A stretch of DNA of 12,575 nucleotides from Bacteroidaceae bacterium (GTDB lineage: Bacteria; Bacteroidota; Bacteroidia; Bacteroidales; Bacteroidaceae), in assembly GCA_900772575.1 (NCBI GenBank), contig CAAHEN010000083.1, positions 1 through 12,575 of the forward strand, read 5' to 3'. Position 1 is the first letter of the stretch; each line of letters begins with the position of its first letter. The translations under genes were made by a program, and so were the position numbers. Positions 1 through 7,369 of this stretch are shown here, one piece after another. A model generated the notes under the pieces. It saw only the letters and a list, made by a program, of their open reading frames with translations. It was not told the origin of the DNA and made no database searches.

Positions 1-73
1 AGCGGAAAACGAGACTCGAACTCGCGACCCCAACCTTGGCAAGGTTGTGCTCTACCAACTGAGCTATTTCCGC
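1..73 (-). tRNA. tRNA-Gly (anticodon GCC)
   Basis: The minus strand folds as a complete cloverleaf. The acceptor stem is GCGGAAA/TTTCCGC with discriminator T. The D-arm carries AGCTCAGTTGGTAGAGC. The anticodon stem CAACC/GGTTG holds loop TTGCCAA, giving anticodon GCC. The T-arm is GCGAG-TTCGAGT-CTCGT. No CCA can be judged because the 3' end coincides with the window edge. It has its own promoter just upstream at 114-145. It decodes GGC/GGU glycine codons. Whether further tRNAs follow it beyond position 1 cannot be seen. Confidence 0.96.
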
Positions 74-113
74 ATATTTCTTTTCGCTGTGACGCTTTCT
101 CTCAAACGCGGTG

Positions 114-145
114 CAAAGGTACGAACTTTTCTGATACCAACCAAA
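114..145 (-). promoter_or_regulatory. Bacteroidota-type promoter of tRNA-Gly
   Basis: Read on the minus strand, TTTG (142-145) is followed after exactly 20 bases by TACCTTTG (114-121). This matches the Bacteroidota housekeeping consensus TTTG-N19-21-TAnnTTTG. The tRNA 5' end is about 40 bases downstream, so a short 5' leader removed by RNase P is expected. Confidence 0.85.
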
Positions 146-399
146 TCAGCAGGTAAAAAAATCGCATTCCCTCTTCATTTTTTCTTCACACAACCTATGG
201 ATAGGACTCTATCACCTTGGGAATGATTTGTCGGACGGCACTTCCACCACAGAGAAATCCTCTTGGAGATGAATGCTTTGTCCTTGCCTAAGGACATACT
301 TCTCTAAAGACAACCAAGGCCTCAGGATGGACAAAACCCTTCAAGCAACAAAACCCCAGCTTTACCCCAAATCGTTCATTAGATTGGGGTTTAACACTG
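146..399. other. Intergenic stretch without a supported gene
   Basis: I see no convincing gene here. Short open frames exist, but none has a recognisable product and they continue into hairpin-rich non-coding sequence. The one structural element is a 7-bp inverted repeat ACCCCAA (364-370) / TTGGGGT (384-390) with a 13-base loop, just before the isolated plus-strand promoter at 400-431. Confidence 0.5.
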
Positions 400-431
400 C
401 TTGCTTTCGGCGCCGAGAAGCAGTATCTTTG
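400..431 (+). promoter_or_regulatory. Isolated plus-strand Bacteroidota-type promoter
   Basis: TATCTTTG (424-431) matches TAnnTTTG fully. CTTG (400-403) lies exactly 20 bases upstream and matches the -33 TTTG at three of four positions. It is the only plus-strand match I found by eye, and no plus-strand protein gene lies downstream in this window. Expected initiation near 438 would run at once into the hairpin at 441-471. Confidence 0.55.
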
Positions 432-440
432 CAGTACAGG

Positions 441-471
441 AAAAGGCAATCCCGCATGGATTGCCTTTTTT
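441..471 (+). terminator. Intrinsic terminator (12-bp stem, T6 tail)
   Basis: GGCAATCC (445-452) and GGATTGCC (458-465) pair perfectly around the 5-base loop CGCAT. The flanking AAAA (441-444) and TTTT (466-469) extend the stem to 12 bp. The run of six T (466-471) makes the plus strand the better orientation. On the minus strand the hairpin is followed by TTTTCC, so it could also stop read-through from mscL, whose stop codon is about 340 bases upstream on that strand. Confidence 0.7.
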
Positions 472-479
472 CATGCCCT

Positions 480-640
480 ACGACCTTCAATATTGCCCGT
501 ATATGGCGAAAATTACCCCGGATTTCTGGGAAACTAGCCCTAGCCCCGGAAAAATTTGCTCCGGGCTAATTCAAATTTGCCCGGAGGAAGTTTATCTCCA
601 GACACGTTTTAACCTTCAGCGTTTGGCCGAAGGTTAAATA
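480..640. other. Structured non-coding region with repeated CCCGGA motifs
   Basis: No gene is supported. CCCGGA occurs at 517-522, 545-550 and 580-585, and the complementary TCCGGG occurs once at 560-565. Two mutually exclusive hairpins can be drawn: 541-550 with 560-568 (about 9 bp, one bulge) and 560-566 with 579-585 (7 bp, perfect). A separate perfect 9-bp stem follows: TTAACCTTC (609-617) / GAAGGTTAA (629-637), loop 11. It may be a non-coding RNA, a repeat element or a long 3' region. No RNA family was recognised. Confidence 0.4.
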
Positions 641-813
641 GGTTAAGGCGCCGTTTGGGCAATCGCGACGAAAAGGTGAAGCGGCGTGTGGTGCGGGATT
701 ATATTATGGGGCGCTATGTGGCGGTGTGTGGTGGAAGCCCCGGGACGCAAGTACCGCATATCATCATTTATGTGCACATCATTCATCTGTCGCCCCTCCT
801 TTGCCCGTTGCGT
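641..813. other. Intergenic, G/T-rich on the plus strand
   Basis: This lies downstream of the mscL stop codon. I see no convincing gene, promoter or T-tailed hairpin. The plus strand is rich in G and T between 680 and 735 and carries two similar tracts, GTGTGGTGCGGG and GGTGTGTGGTGG. A 10-base palindrome ATGTGCACAT lies near 770-779. Nothing further can be assigned. Confidence 0.4.
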
Positions 814-1260
814 TCAGGAGTGCCCCTCTGCCTGTTGTTTGAGCAGGTCGCGTATCTCTTCAAGCAGCAAGACCTCACGGCTGGGCTGCGGTGGGGTGAC
901 GGGCGGTGCTGGCGCCTGCGCCTTCTTGCTGTGCAGGCGTGAGAGCAGGCGCACGAAGAGGAAGATGCAAAAGGCGATGATGAAGAAGTCGAACGTGGCC
1001 TGTAGGAAATTGCCATAATTGAGGGTAACAGCAGCCTGCTCTACACCGTCGGCCGTCGTGGCTGGCTTGAGCTGCAACTTCAGGTCGGTGAAGTTGACTC
1101 CACCGACGACGACACCGATAGCGGGCATGATGACGTCTGCCACTAGTGATGAGACGATTTTGCCGAAGGCACCGCCGATGATGACGCCGACAGCCATGTC
1201 GATGACGTTGCCACGCATGGCAAACTGCTTGAAATCCTGTATAAACTGTATCTGCTTCAT
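814..1260 (-). CDS. mscL: Large-conductance mechanosensitive channel MscL
   Basis: MscL forms a homopentameric inner-membrane pore that opens under membrane tension during hypo-osmotic shock. The 148-residue product has the signature N-terminus FKQFAMRGNVIDMAVGVIIG (about 10-29), leading into pore-lining TM1 (about 17-45). A periplasmic loop with NFTDLKLQL follows, then TM2 (about 86-107, FDFFIIAFCIFLFV). A proline-rich linker leads to the cytoplasmic bundle helix EVLLLEEIRDLL (about 129-140). The open frame extends 53 codons further upstream, but that part is not MscL-like and crosses the nqrF terminator, so the ATG at 1260 (MKQIQF) was chosen. No TAnnTTTG promoter was seen directly upstream. 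It may rely on read-through from nqrF or on a non-consensus promoter. Confidence 0.95.
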   Translation of the reverse strand: MKQIQFIQDFKQFAMRGNVIDMAVGVIIGGAFGKIVSSLVADVIMPAIGVVVGGVNFTDLKLQLKPATTADGVEQAAVTLNYGNFLQATFDFFIIAFCIFLFVRLLSRLHSKKAQAPAPPVTPPQPSREVLLLEEIRDLLKQQAEGHS

Positions 1261-1330
1261 GGTTGGGAATGTTTTTTTGAGGGGAGGACTGCCACTGGCA
1301 TGAATCTGTTCTGTGGCATTCGGCATGGAA

Positions 1331-1378
1331 AAGCGACAGGCTCCCGACACCGGTCTATAACGCGGTGCCAAGAGCCTG
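1331..1378 (-). terminator. Hairpin at the end of the nqr operon
   Basis: On the minus strand CAGGCTCTTGGCACCG (1363-1378) pairs with CGGTGTCGGGAGCCTG (1337-1352) in a 16-bp stem with a few G-U pairs and a 10-base loop. The tail is TCGCTTTTC. It starts about 38 bases after the nqrF stop codon. The short T-run is modest, so termination may be partial and some transcription could reach mscL. Confidence 0.65.
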
Positions 1379-1415
1379 GACTTGTGAATAAAGAGAGTTT
1401 CCGCGCTTGCCGGTA

Positions 1416-2690
1416 TCAACCGCCGAAGTTGTCGTACATAATGCTGTCTGGCTCTACGCCGAGACTATCGAGCATGGCAACGACAGCCTTTGACATCGGG
1501 CCGGGACCGCACATGTAATATTCGATGTCCTCAGGAGCCGGATGGTTTTTAAGATAGGTCTCGTAGATAACCTGATGAACGAAACCGGGAGTATATGCGA
1601 CACCGGCTGCGTCGGCAGCAGGATCGGGACGGTCGAGCGCCAAGTGGAAAGAGAAGTTGGGGAACTCTTTCTCCAGTTCGAGGAAGTCATTCAGATAAAA
1701 CACCTCGTTGAGCGCCCGCGCACCATAGAAATAGCTCATCTTGCGGTCGGTGGTATGGAGCGTCCGGGTCATGTGCATGATCTGGGCACGCAGCGGCGCC
1801 ATGCCTGCACCACCGCCGATCCACATCATCTCGCGCTTGGAATTGAAGATGGGATGGAAGTCGCCATAGGGGCCACTCATCGTGACCTTGTCGCCCGGTT
1901 TGAGCGTGAATATGTATGAGGAGGCGATGCCTGGCATGACATTCTGGAAGCCCGGGCCCTGATCCTTCGGTTTGAAAGGCGGCGTAGCGATGCGCACTGT
2001 GAGCATGATACGGTCGCCCTCAGCAGGATAGTTGGCCATGGAGTAAGCGCGCACCGTCGGCTCTGTATTGACACACTTGAGACCAAAGAGGCCAAACTTC
2101 TGCCAAGCGGGCAAGTACTCATCGCCGATGAGAGCCTTGTCGATGTCCTTATCATAGTCCATCGTGAAAGTGGGAATCTTGATCTGCGCATAAGAACCCG
2201 GGATGAAGTCCATGTGCTCGCCAGGAGGCAAGGCGACAATGAACTCCTTGATGAAAGTGGCCACGTTCTTGTTGGAAATAACCTCACACTCCCACTCTTT
2301 GACGCCGAGCACGGAGTCGGGTACCACGACGGAGATGTCGCCCTTGACCTTGCACTGACAGCCAAGGCGGTAGTGCTCCTTGATCTGTTTGCGGGTGAAA
2401 TGGCCTTTCTCGGAGTCAAGAATCTCACCACCGCCCTCTGGCACCTGGCACTTACACTGGCCGCAAGAGCCCTTGCCGCCGCAAGCAGACGACAGGTATA
2501 TGCCATTTTCGGAGAGGGTGGAGAGCAGGCTTCCGCCTTGGTCGACGGAGAGTTTCGTCTTACCGTTGATGGTCAGCGTGACCTTCCCGCTCGGGGTGAG
2601 GTAGCGTTTGCAGATAAGAAGTATGAGCACCAAGATGAGAATGGTGGCCAAGAATATGCCTATGCTGGCTAAGATGAAATGTGTATCCAT
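1416..2690 (-). CDS. nqrF: Na+-translocating NADH:quinone reductase subunit F (NADH dehydrogenase subunit)
   Basis: NqrF is the electron-input subunit: it oxidises NADH on FAD and passes electrons to its [2Fe-2S] centre. The 424-residue product has one N-terminal membrane anchor (about 5-27) and a ferredoxin-like domain. The four cluster ligands are Cys70, Cys76, Cys79 and Cys111, the same spacing as in Vibrio NqrF. The reductase half has the FAD motif RAYS (214-217), GPYGDF (273-278), the NADH-binding GGGAGMAPLR (292-301), CGPGPM (394-399) and the C-terminal DNFGG. NqrF separates Nqr from the related Rnf complex, which lacks it. It is the last gene of the operon, 40 bases after nqrE, and is followed by a strong hairpin. 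Confidence 0.98.
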   Translation of the reverse strand: MDTHFILASIGIFLATILILVLILLICKRYLTPSGKVTLTINGKTKLSVDQGGSLLSTLSENGIYLSSACGGKGSCGQCKCQVPEGGGEILDSEKGHFTRKQIKEHYRLGCQCKVKGDISVVVPDSVLGVKEWECEVISNKNVATFIKEFIVALPPGEHMDFIPGSYAQIKIPTFTMDYDKDIDKALIGDEYLPAWQKFGLFGLKCVNTEPTVRAYSMANYPAEGDRIMLTVRIATPPFKPKDQGPGFQNVMPGIASSYIFTLKPGDKVTMSGPYGDFHPIFNSKREMMWIGGGAGMAPLRAQIMHMTRTLHTTDRKMSYFYGARALNEVFYLNDFLELEKEFPNFSFHLALDRPDPAADAAGVAYTPGFVHQVIYETYLKNHPAPEDIEYYMCGPGPMSKAVVAMLDSLGVEPDSIMYDNFGG

Positions 2691-2730
2691 GTTGATCTGT
2701 TTTGTTGATTTGCCTGATACTGACTTTCAC

Positions 2731-3357
2731 TTAGATATTAAGGCCAGAAAAGCACATGAAGGCCATCGCCATCAGGCCGACGGTGATAAATGTGATGCCC
2801 AGTCCCTGAAGCGGTCGCGGCACATCGGTATAGGCCATTTTCTCACGGATTGCGGCCAGCGCCACGATGGCCAGCGTCCAGCCAATGCCGGAGCTGACAG
2901 CATAGACAAAGGCGTCACCGATGTCACCGATGGCCTGTGAGCTCGTGGCGGGATCCATCTGTATGCGCTGCTGCATGAAAAGGCTGCCACCCATGATGGC
3001 ACAGTTGACGGCGATCAGTGGCAGGAAAATGCCCAAGGCACTGTAGAGTGACGGTGAGAAGCGTTCGACTACCATCTCCACGAGTTGAGTGATACCGGCG
3101 ATAATGGCGATGAAGAGGATGAAGGAGAGATAGGTGAGATCGACACCGAAGATGCCATCTTCAGCAAGCACCTTGGTCTGGAGCAGGTAGTCCACGGGCA
3201 CGGTAACGAACAAGACGAAGGTGACTGCGATGCCGAGGCCGAGGGATGTCTTCACGTTCTTACTCACGGCCAGATAGGAGCACATGCCGAGGAAAGACGC
3301 GAATATCATGTTGTCCACGAAGATGGAGCGGACGAAAAGACTCAATGTATGTTCCAT
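2731..3357 (-). CDS. nqrE: Na+-translocating NADH:quinone reductase subunit E
   Basis: NqrE is a six-helix membrane protein that pairs with NqrD in an inverted arrangement. In known Nqr structures an iron-sulphur centre sits between the two subunits. The 208-residue product carries the expected cysteines: Cys26 in FLGMCSYLAVS and Cys118 in VNCAIMGGSLF. Other family landmarks are the N-terminal FVDNMIFASFLGMC and the FSPSLYSALGIFLPLI segment. The length is normal. The gene lies 32 bases after nqrD and 40 before nqrF. The paralogue RnfA is similar, but the nqrF neighbour and the order A-B-C-D-E-F settle the assignment. Confidence 0.97.
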   Translation of the reverse strand: MEHTLSLFVRSIFVDNMIFASFLGMCSYLAVSKNVKTSLGLGIAVTFVLFVTVPVDYLLQTKVLAEDGIFGVDLTYLSFILFIAIIAGITQLVEMVVERFSPSLYSALGIFLPLIAVNCAIMGGSLFMQQRIQMDPATSSQAIGDIGDAFVYAVSSGIGWTLAIVALAAIREKMAYTDVPRPLQGLGITFITVGLMAMAFMCFSGLNI

Positions 3358-3389
3358 TTTTCGAGTGTTTTATAGGAATTGGTGTGCCG

Positions 3390-4022
3390 TCAGTTCTTGG
3401 CCTCATCCTTGTTGATGGCACGGTGGGCCCAGATGATGCAGCCGAGGAGTATGAGCGACATGGCCGGCATGGTCATCATGCCATTGTTGACATAGCCGGC
3501 GTCATAGGCCCCCTGCGGTATGACGGTCATTCCCAAGAGGGTGCCGGCACCGAACAATTCCCTGATGGCACCGATAATGACAAGGATAAAGGCATAGCCG
3601 AGTCCGTTGCCTACGCCGTCAAGGAAGCTCTCCCACGGGCCGTTCATCATGGCGAAGGCCTCCAAGCGCCCCATGAGGATACAGTTGGTAATGATGAGTC
3701 CGACGTAGACGCTCAGCTGCACGCTGACATCGTAGGCGAAAGCCTTTAGTATCATGCTGACGATGGTCACCAAGGCGGCCACCACCACGAGCTGGATAAT
3801 GATGCGGATACGGTTGGGAATGGTCTTCCGAATAAGGGAGATGATGACATTGCTGAAAGCGGTGATGACGGTCACGGAGAGTCCCATGACAATGGCCGGC
3901 TCCAACTGGGCGGTCACGGCCAGTGCCGAGCAGATGCCAAGCACCTGCACGAGGATGGGGTTGTCAAGGTTCAGCGGCGTCAGAAAGACCTTTTTATTTG
4001 CTTTTGAGAATAACTGGCTCAT
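3390..4022 (-). CDS. nqrD: Na+-translocating NADH:quinone reductase subunit D
   Basis: NqrD is a six-helix membrane subunit, the partner of NqrE and part of the electron route from NqrF to the flavins. The 210-residue product has the family segments NPILVQVLGICSALAVT and IITNCILMGRLEAFAM, which carry the cysteines for the intramembrane iron-sulphur centre (Cys31 and Cys114). WESFLDGVGNGLGY and the IRELFGAGTLLG stretch are also typical. Two starts are possible: GTG at 4028, directly after the nqrC stop, or ATG at 4022. I chose the ATG (MSQLFSK), which fits the usual N-terminus. The two genes are separated by only six bases, so translational coupling is likely. Confidence 0.97.
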   Translation of the reverse strand: MSQLFSKANKKVFLTPLNLDNPILVQVLGICSALAVTAQLEPAIVMGLSVTVITAFSNVIISLIRKTIPNRIRIIIQLVVVAALVTIVSMILKAFAYDVSVQLSVYVGLIITNCILMGRLEAFAMMNGPWESFLDGVGNGLGYAFILVIIGAIRELFGAGTLLGMTVIPQGAYDAGYVNNGMMTMPAMSLILLGCIIWAHRAINKDEAKN

Positions 4023-4028
4023 GGTCAC

Positions 4029-4718
4029 TTACTTTTTCAGTTTCGACAGATAGTTGGCATACATTTTCAGATAGTCGTGAAGCATGCTGTTGACACCATT
4101 GGTGGTCAGCGTGGCCCCGGAGATGCCGTCGCACTCCACCTCTGGATGCTCTGGCTTACTCCCTTTCTTGATGACAGACAGATAGTTGCCTTGGTCATCG
4201 TGTATTTTCTTGCCACGGAACTCGTCCTGGAAAGCACGGTCTGCTATAAGTGCGCCAAGTCCGGCAGTCTCACTCTCGTGACTGAAATAGGCGCCATAGA
4301 TGGTCTGGCAATCATCGTTCAGGGCGAGGTAACCCCAGATGGTTCCCCAGAGGCCCTTGCCGACAAGGGGGAGGACATACTTGGTCTGCCCATCAACCTC
4401 ACAGATGAAGACCGGCAGATTGGTGGCAGAGATTTCCTTACGCTGGACGTCAAATCCGCCGTCGGGCTTCACTTCGGCACCATCCGCATTGACGATGGGC
4501 GCAGCCTTGACGACCTGTGCGAAGGTACTCTCTACGGCCGACTTGTCAGGACGAAGATTGAGCGACGAGAGAATCTGCTTCTGCCGATCAATGCGCTCAT
4601 TGGCGTCAGAACGATCCTTCAGGGCCATAGAGACAAAGGCCAAGAGAAACGCCACCACGATGACCACGCCACTGGCGTAGATGATGGTGTAACTGTTGCT
4701 GTTCGTATTCAGTTTCAT
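4029..4718 (-). CDS. nqrC: Na+-translocating NADH:quinone reductase subunit C
   Basis: NqrC carries a covalently bound FMN on a periplasmic domain anchored by one N-terminal helix. The 229-residue product has that helix at about 10-33 (TIIYASGVVIVVAFLLAFV) and, near the C-terminus, the flavinylation motif DGISGAT (197-203), whose final Thr203 is the expected FMN-phosphate attachment site. Flavin transfer needs ApbE, which is not encoded in this window. The open frame starts 17 codons earlier at 4769, inside nqrB. I chose ATG 4718 because MKLNTNSNSYTIIYAS resembles normal NqrC starts and leaves a 13-base gap after the nqrB stop. The six bases between its stop and nqrD suggest coupling. Confidence 0.97.
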   Translation of the reverse strand: MKLNTNSNSYTIIYASGVVIVVAFLLAFVSMALKDRSDANERIDRQKQILSSLNLRPDKSAVESTFAQVVKAAPIVNADGAEVKPDGGFDVQRKEISATNLPVFICEVDGQTKYVLPLVGKGLWGTIWGYLALNDDCQTIYGAYFSHESETAGLGALIADRAFQDEFRGKKIHDDQGNYLSVIKKGSKPEHPEVECDGISGATLTTNGVNSMLHDYLKMYANYLSKLKK

Positions 4719-4731
4719 AGGGAAGACAGGG

Positions 4732-5892
4732 TTATTTGAGTTTTGCGCGACGGGTTCGCTTGAGGACATTGCACTGCACTATGCAGTAGTCGATGAGCGG
4801 GGCGAACATGTTCATGAAGAGGATGGCGAGCATCATGCCCTCGGGATAACCCGGATTGAGCACGCGAATGGAGATGGCCAAGGCGCCGATGAGGAACCCA
4901 TAAATGTACTTGCCAGTCTCGGTGCGCGCACTGGTCACCGGGTCGGTGGCCATGAAGACAGCGCCGAAACAGAAGCCGCCAAGCACGAGGTGCTCATACC
5001 ATGGCATACGGGCTATCTCGGTGTCGATACCAGAGATGTTGAAGAGCCATGCCACCAGTGCGCCGCCGACAAAGACACTGAGCATCGTCCGCCATGAAGC
5101 GATCTTCGTCCAGAGAAGAATGAAGGCGCCGATGACGATGGCGATGACACTCGTCTCGCCGATGGAGCCTGGCATCAGGCCACTGACCATATCGCCCAAC
5201 GAGGCCTCAATGGGCAGACCGGCACCGGCCTGTCCGAGAGGGGTGGCCATGGTATAGCCATCGGGAAGCACGTTGCCAAGGCCGCAAACGGTGTCCGTAC
5301 TGACCCATACGGCATCGCCGCTCATACGCGACGGATAGGCAAAAAACAAAAAGGCACGGGCCACAAGTGCCGGATTGAAAATATTCATGCCTGTGCCACC
5401 ATAGATTTCCTTAGCCAAGATGACGGAGAAAGCCACAGCCAAGGCCAGCATCCACAGTGGACAGCCAACTGGCACAATCATAGGAATCAGCAAGCCGGTG
5501 ACGAGGTAACCCTCTTGGATCTCTTCATGTTTCCACTGTGCGACAACGAACTCGATGCCCAAACCAACGACATAGGAGACGATTATCTTGGGAAGCATGA
5601 CCAGCAACCCGTATGTGAACATCGCCCAAAAACCGGCGTCCACCCCAGCGGCATGGTAGTTCCAATAGCCAATGTTGTACATGCCGAAGAGCAAGGCGGG
5701 CAAGAGTGCGATGACCACGACAGACATGATGCGCTTAGAGTCGATGGCATCATGAATGCTGACGCCGACCTTGGCCGTCGTGTTGGGTACCAACAGGAAA
5801 GTCTCTATGCCCTCGAAGACTGAGCGGAAAGCCCGGAGCTTGCCCTCACCCTCAAAGTTCGGCCGGACTTTATCAAGAATTTTCTTTATCAT
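4732..5892 (-). CDS. nqrB: Na+-translocating NADH:quinone reductase subunit B
   Basis: NqrB is the large membrane subunit that binds covalent FMN and riboflavin, takes part in quinone reduction and is central to Na+ translocation. The 386-residue product has multiple hydrophobic helices. Conserved segments are LLIPMIVPVGCPLWMLALAV, AKEIYGGTGMNIFNPAL (161-176), RAFLFFAYPS and, near the end, ATDPVTSARTETGKYIYG. The flavinylation motif reads DGYTMAT (211-217), with Thr217 the predicted FMN site. The residue before AT is Met where Gly is common, but the D-x-x-[ST]-x-A-T core is kept. The C-terminus FAPLIDYCIVQCN is also typical. It starts 20 bases after nqrA. Confidence 0.97.
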   Translation of the reverse strand: MIKKILDKVRPNFEGEGKLRAFRSVFEGIETFLLVPNTTAKVGVSIHDAIDSKRIMSVVVIALLPALLFGMYNIGYWNYHAAGVDAGFWAMFTYGLLVMLPKIIVSYVVGLGIEFVVAQWKHEEIQEGYLVTGLLIPMIVPVGCPLWMLALAVAFSVILAKEIYGGTGMNIFNPALVARAFLFFAYPSRMSGDAVWVSTDTVCGLGNVLPDGYTMATPLGQAGAGLPIEASLGDMVSGLMPGSIGETSVIAIVIGAFILLWTKIASWRTMLSVFVGGALVAWLFNISGIDTEIARMPWYEHLVLGGFCFGAVFMATDPVTSARTETGKYIYGFLIGALAISIRVLNPGYPEGMMLAILFMNMFAPLIDYCIVQCNVLKRTRRAKLK

Positions 5893-5912
5893 AATAGGTA
5901 TATGCTTATGTG

Positions 5913-7283
5913 TTAGGCGTTCTCTTTACGGAGTGCGTCCAAGCCTTCGCGGACGATGCGCTGCAACTCGAGTTTAGAGGAGTCGACGAACTCGGCCACG
6001 GCAAAATCTTCCGGAGCGACCTCGTAGATGCCCAGTTCCTCCTGCTTGTCAATGTCGCCGGAGATGATGGCTTTCACAAGATAACCGGCGAAGATGTCCA
6101 TCGGGAACACACGATCGTACTCACCACTCATGATCATGTGACGCTGCCCACCCTTGACGCGACAATCAAGATCATAGCGTCGGCGCTTGCCGAGCAGCCA
6201 GGAGAAATAGCTATGGCTGACGGAGAAGTCTTTGAAACGGGGGGCTATCCAGCCGAAGACTTCATTGACGTCATCGCCTTCAGGAATGACACAGACCTCT
6301 GTGACAAAAGCGCCCAGAGCTCCTTCAGCCGTATCCCTATGGCCAACGAGTGGATTGCCGTTGATGATACGCTGATGGGGCTGGGTGATATCGGCTCGTT
6401 CTCTCAGTATATCGGACAAGGCCGTACCGACAAGGGCCTTGACATAGCCTGGATTGCCCACACGGGAGCCGGCCACGGCAATCGTGCGCGACAGCTCGAC
6501 CTGGCCTGTTGCAGCAAAATGTCCCATCATGCAGACGGCCTCCGGATCAACACACCACACCACTTCGCCCTTGTTGACTGGACGGATGTGGTTGATCTGC
6601 ACACCGACATTGCCTGAAGGGTTCGGGCCGTCGAAAACGGCCACTTTTACAGTGTTGTCTTGCTGTGGCACGAAATCCGCACATTCCTGTTCGGGCGAGA
6701 TGCCAATATAGACCGGGGCCATGCGTGCAAGCAGGCTGACGCCGCGCTTGAAATCCTCTTCACGCCCGCTTACCGCAAACGTGAAATCAGCGGCCAAGGG
6801 CATCTTGCTAAAAGCTGAGATAAAGATGCCTTTGGGGGTACTGTCAGGAGTGGCGATGACGTCATAGGGCCTCTGCCGGATGAAGGCGAACAGGCCTGAC
6901 TCCAACAGCAACGCCCTCACCTTTTCAGCGGAGGGTTCAGGGAGGCGCTCCACAGCGAACTGCTTGTGACGCTGGCTGCCATCAACTTCGATATTGATGC
7001 GGAGGATCTTGCGTCGCTTACCACGAACCACGGCAGTCACTGTGCCACTGACAGGCGACACCACGTTGACCGTCTCGGTGGCTTTGTCGGTAAAGAGGGG
7101 GCTTCCCGCTTCCACACAATCGCCCTCTTTGACGAGCAGTCGCGGCATAATGCCATGGAAGTCCTCAGGCACAATGGCATAACTGCGTCCAACGACGGAC
7201 TGTACACCATGTTTGGGAGCCTCTCCTTTGAGATGAAGGTCGAGACCTTTCTTTGTCTTGTACTTGTAGAATGATCTTTCCAT
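5913..7283 (-). CDS. nqrA: Na+-translocating NADH:quinone reductase subunit A
   Basis: NqrA is the peripheral cytoplasmic subunit, related to RnfC and implicated in quinone interaction. The 456-residue product begins with the family-typical KKGLDLHLKG (about 11-20). A barrel-sandwich segment follows, including VKEGDCVEAGSPLFTDK (51-67) and VVSPVSGTVTAVVRGKR (74-90). The rest aligns in character with full-length NqrA, of about 445-460 residues. The open frame continues 48 codons upstream to 7427, but that part crosses the promoter, so ATG 7283 was chosen. It is the first gene of the nqr operon, with a promoter at 7370-7401 and a leader of about 80 bases that contains an inverted repeat. Confidence 0.96.
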   Translation of the reverse strand: MERSFYKYKTKKGLDLHLKGEAPKHGVQSVVGRSYAIVPEDFHGIMPRLLVKEGDCVEAGSPLFTDKATETVNVVSPVSGTVTAVVRGKRRKILRINIEVDGSQRHKQFAVERLPEPSAEKVRALLLESGLFAFIRQRPYDVIATPDSTPKGIFISAFSKMPLAADFTFAVSGREEDFKRGVSLLARMAPVYIGISPEQECADFVPQQDNTVKVAVFDGPNPSGNVGVQINHIRPVNKGEVVWCVDPEAVCMMGHFAATGQVELSRTIAVAGSRVGNPGYVKALVGTALSDILRERADITQPHQRIINGNPLVGHRDTAEGALGAFVTEVCVIPEGDDVNEVFGWIAPRFKDFSVSHSYFSWLLGKRRRYDLDCRVKGGQRHMIMSGEYDRVFPMDIFAGYLVKAIISGDIDKQEELGIYEVAPEDFAVAEFVDSSKLELQRIVREGLDALRKENA

Positions 7284-7311
7284 TAGGATAGGTATAAATG
7301 CGCTTGGTTTA

Positions 7312-7356
7312 CCTGCCCAACCAAAGGCTTCCACAGCGTGCGATATGCTGGGCAGG
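7312..7356 (-). promoter_or_regulatory. Inverted repeat in the nqrA leader
   Basis: CCTGCCCA (7349-7356 read on the minus strand) and TGGGCAGG (7312-7319) form a perfect 8-bp stem around 29 bases within the predicted 5' untranslated region. Part of the same sequence, CCCAGC, can instead pair with the nearby GCTGTGG, so two alternative structures are possible. No known riboswitch was recognised and no T-run follows. A regulatory role is inference. Confidence 0.35.
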
Positions 7357-7369
7357 AATAAATCTGATG

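Noticed and set aside
273..637. Plus-strand open frames (98 and 78 codons) that might be small genes after tRNA-Gly
   Set aside because: They cross the orphan promoter, the terminator hairpin and the CCCGGA-repeat structures, overlap each other in different frames, and have no recognisable domain. More likely non-coding.
613..942. Plus-strand frame with a basic stretch (DEKVKRRVVRDYIMGRY) that could be a gene remnant
   Set aside because: It lacks an ATG start, loses protein-like character after about 40 codons and then runs antisense through mscL. Judged to be chance in G-rich sequence.
1261..1419. N-terminal extension of mscL (53 codons)
   Set aside because: It contains the nqr terminator hairpin, and MscL proteins normally begin right before the FxxFAMRGN motif, so the internal ATG at 1260 is preferred.
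2731..4718. Possibility that these genes belong to an Rnf complex instead of Nqr
   Set aside because: NqrF with its ferredoxin and FAD/NADH domains, plus NqrA and the A-F order, identifies Nqr.
4077..4739. Long plus-strand frame of 220 codons opposite nqrC
   Set aside because: It is antisense to a certain gene, has no recognisable domain and no promoter. It is a by-product of codon bias, as are the other long plus-strand frames over nqrF, nqrA, fabH and the GTPase genes.
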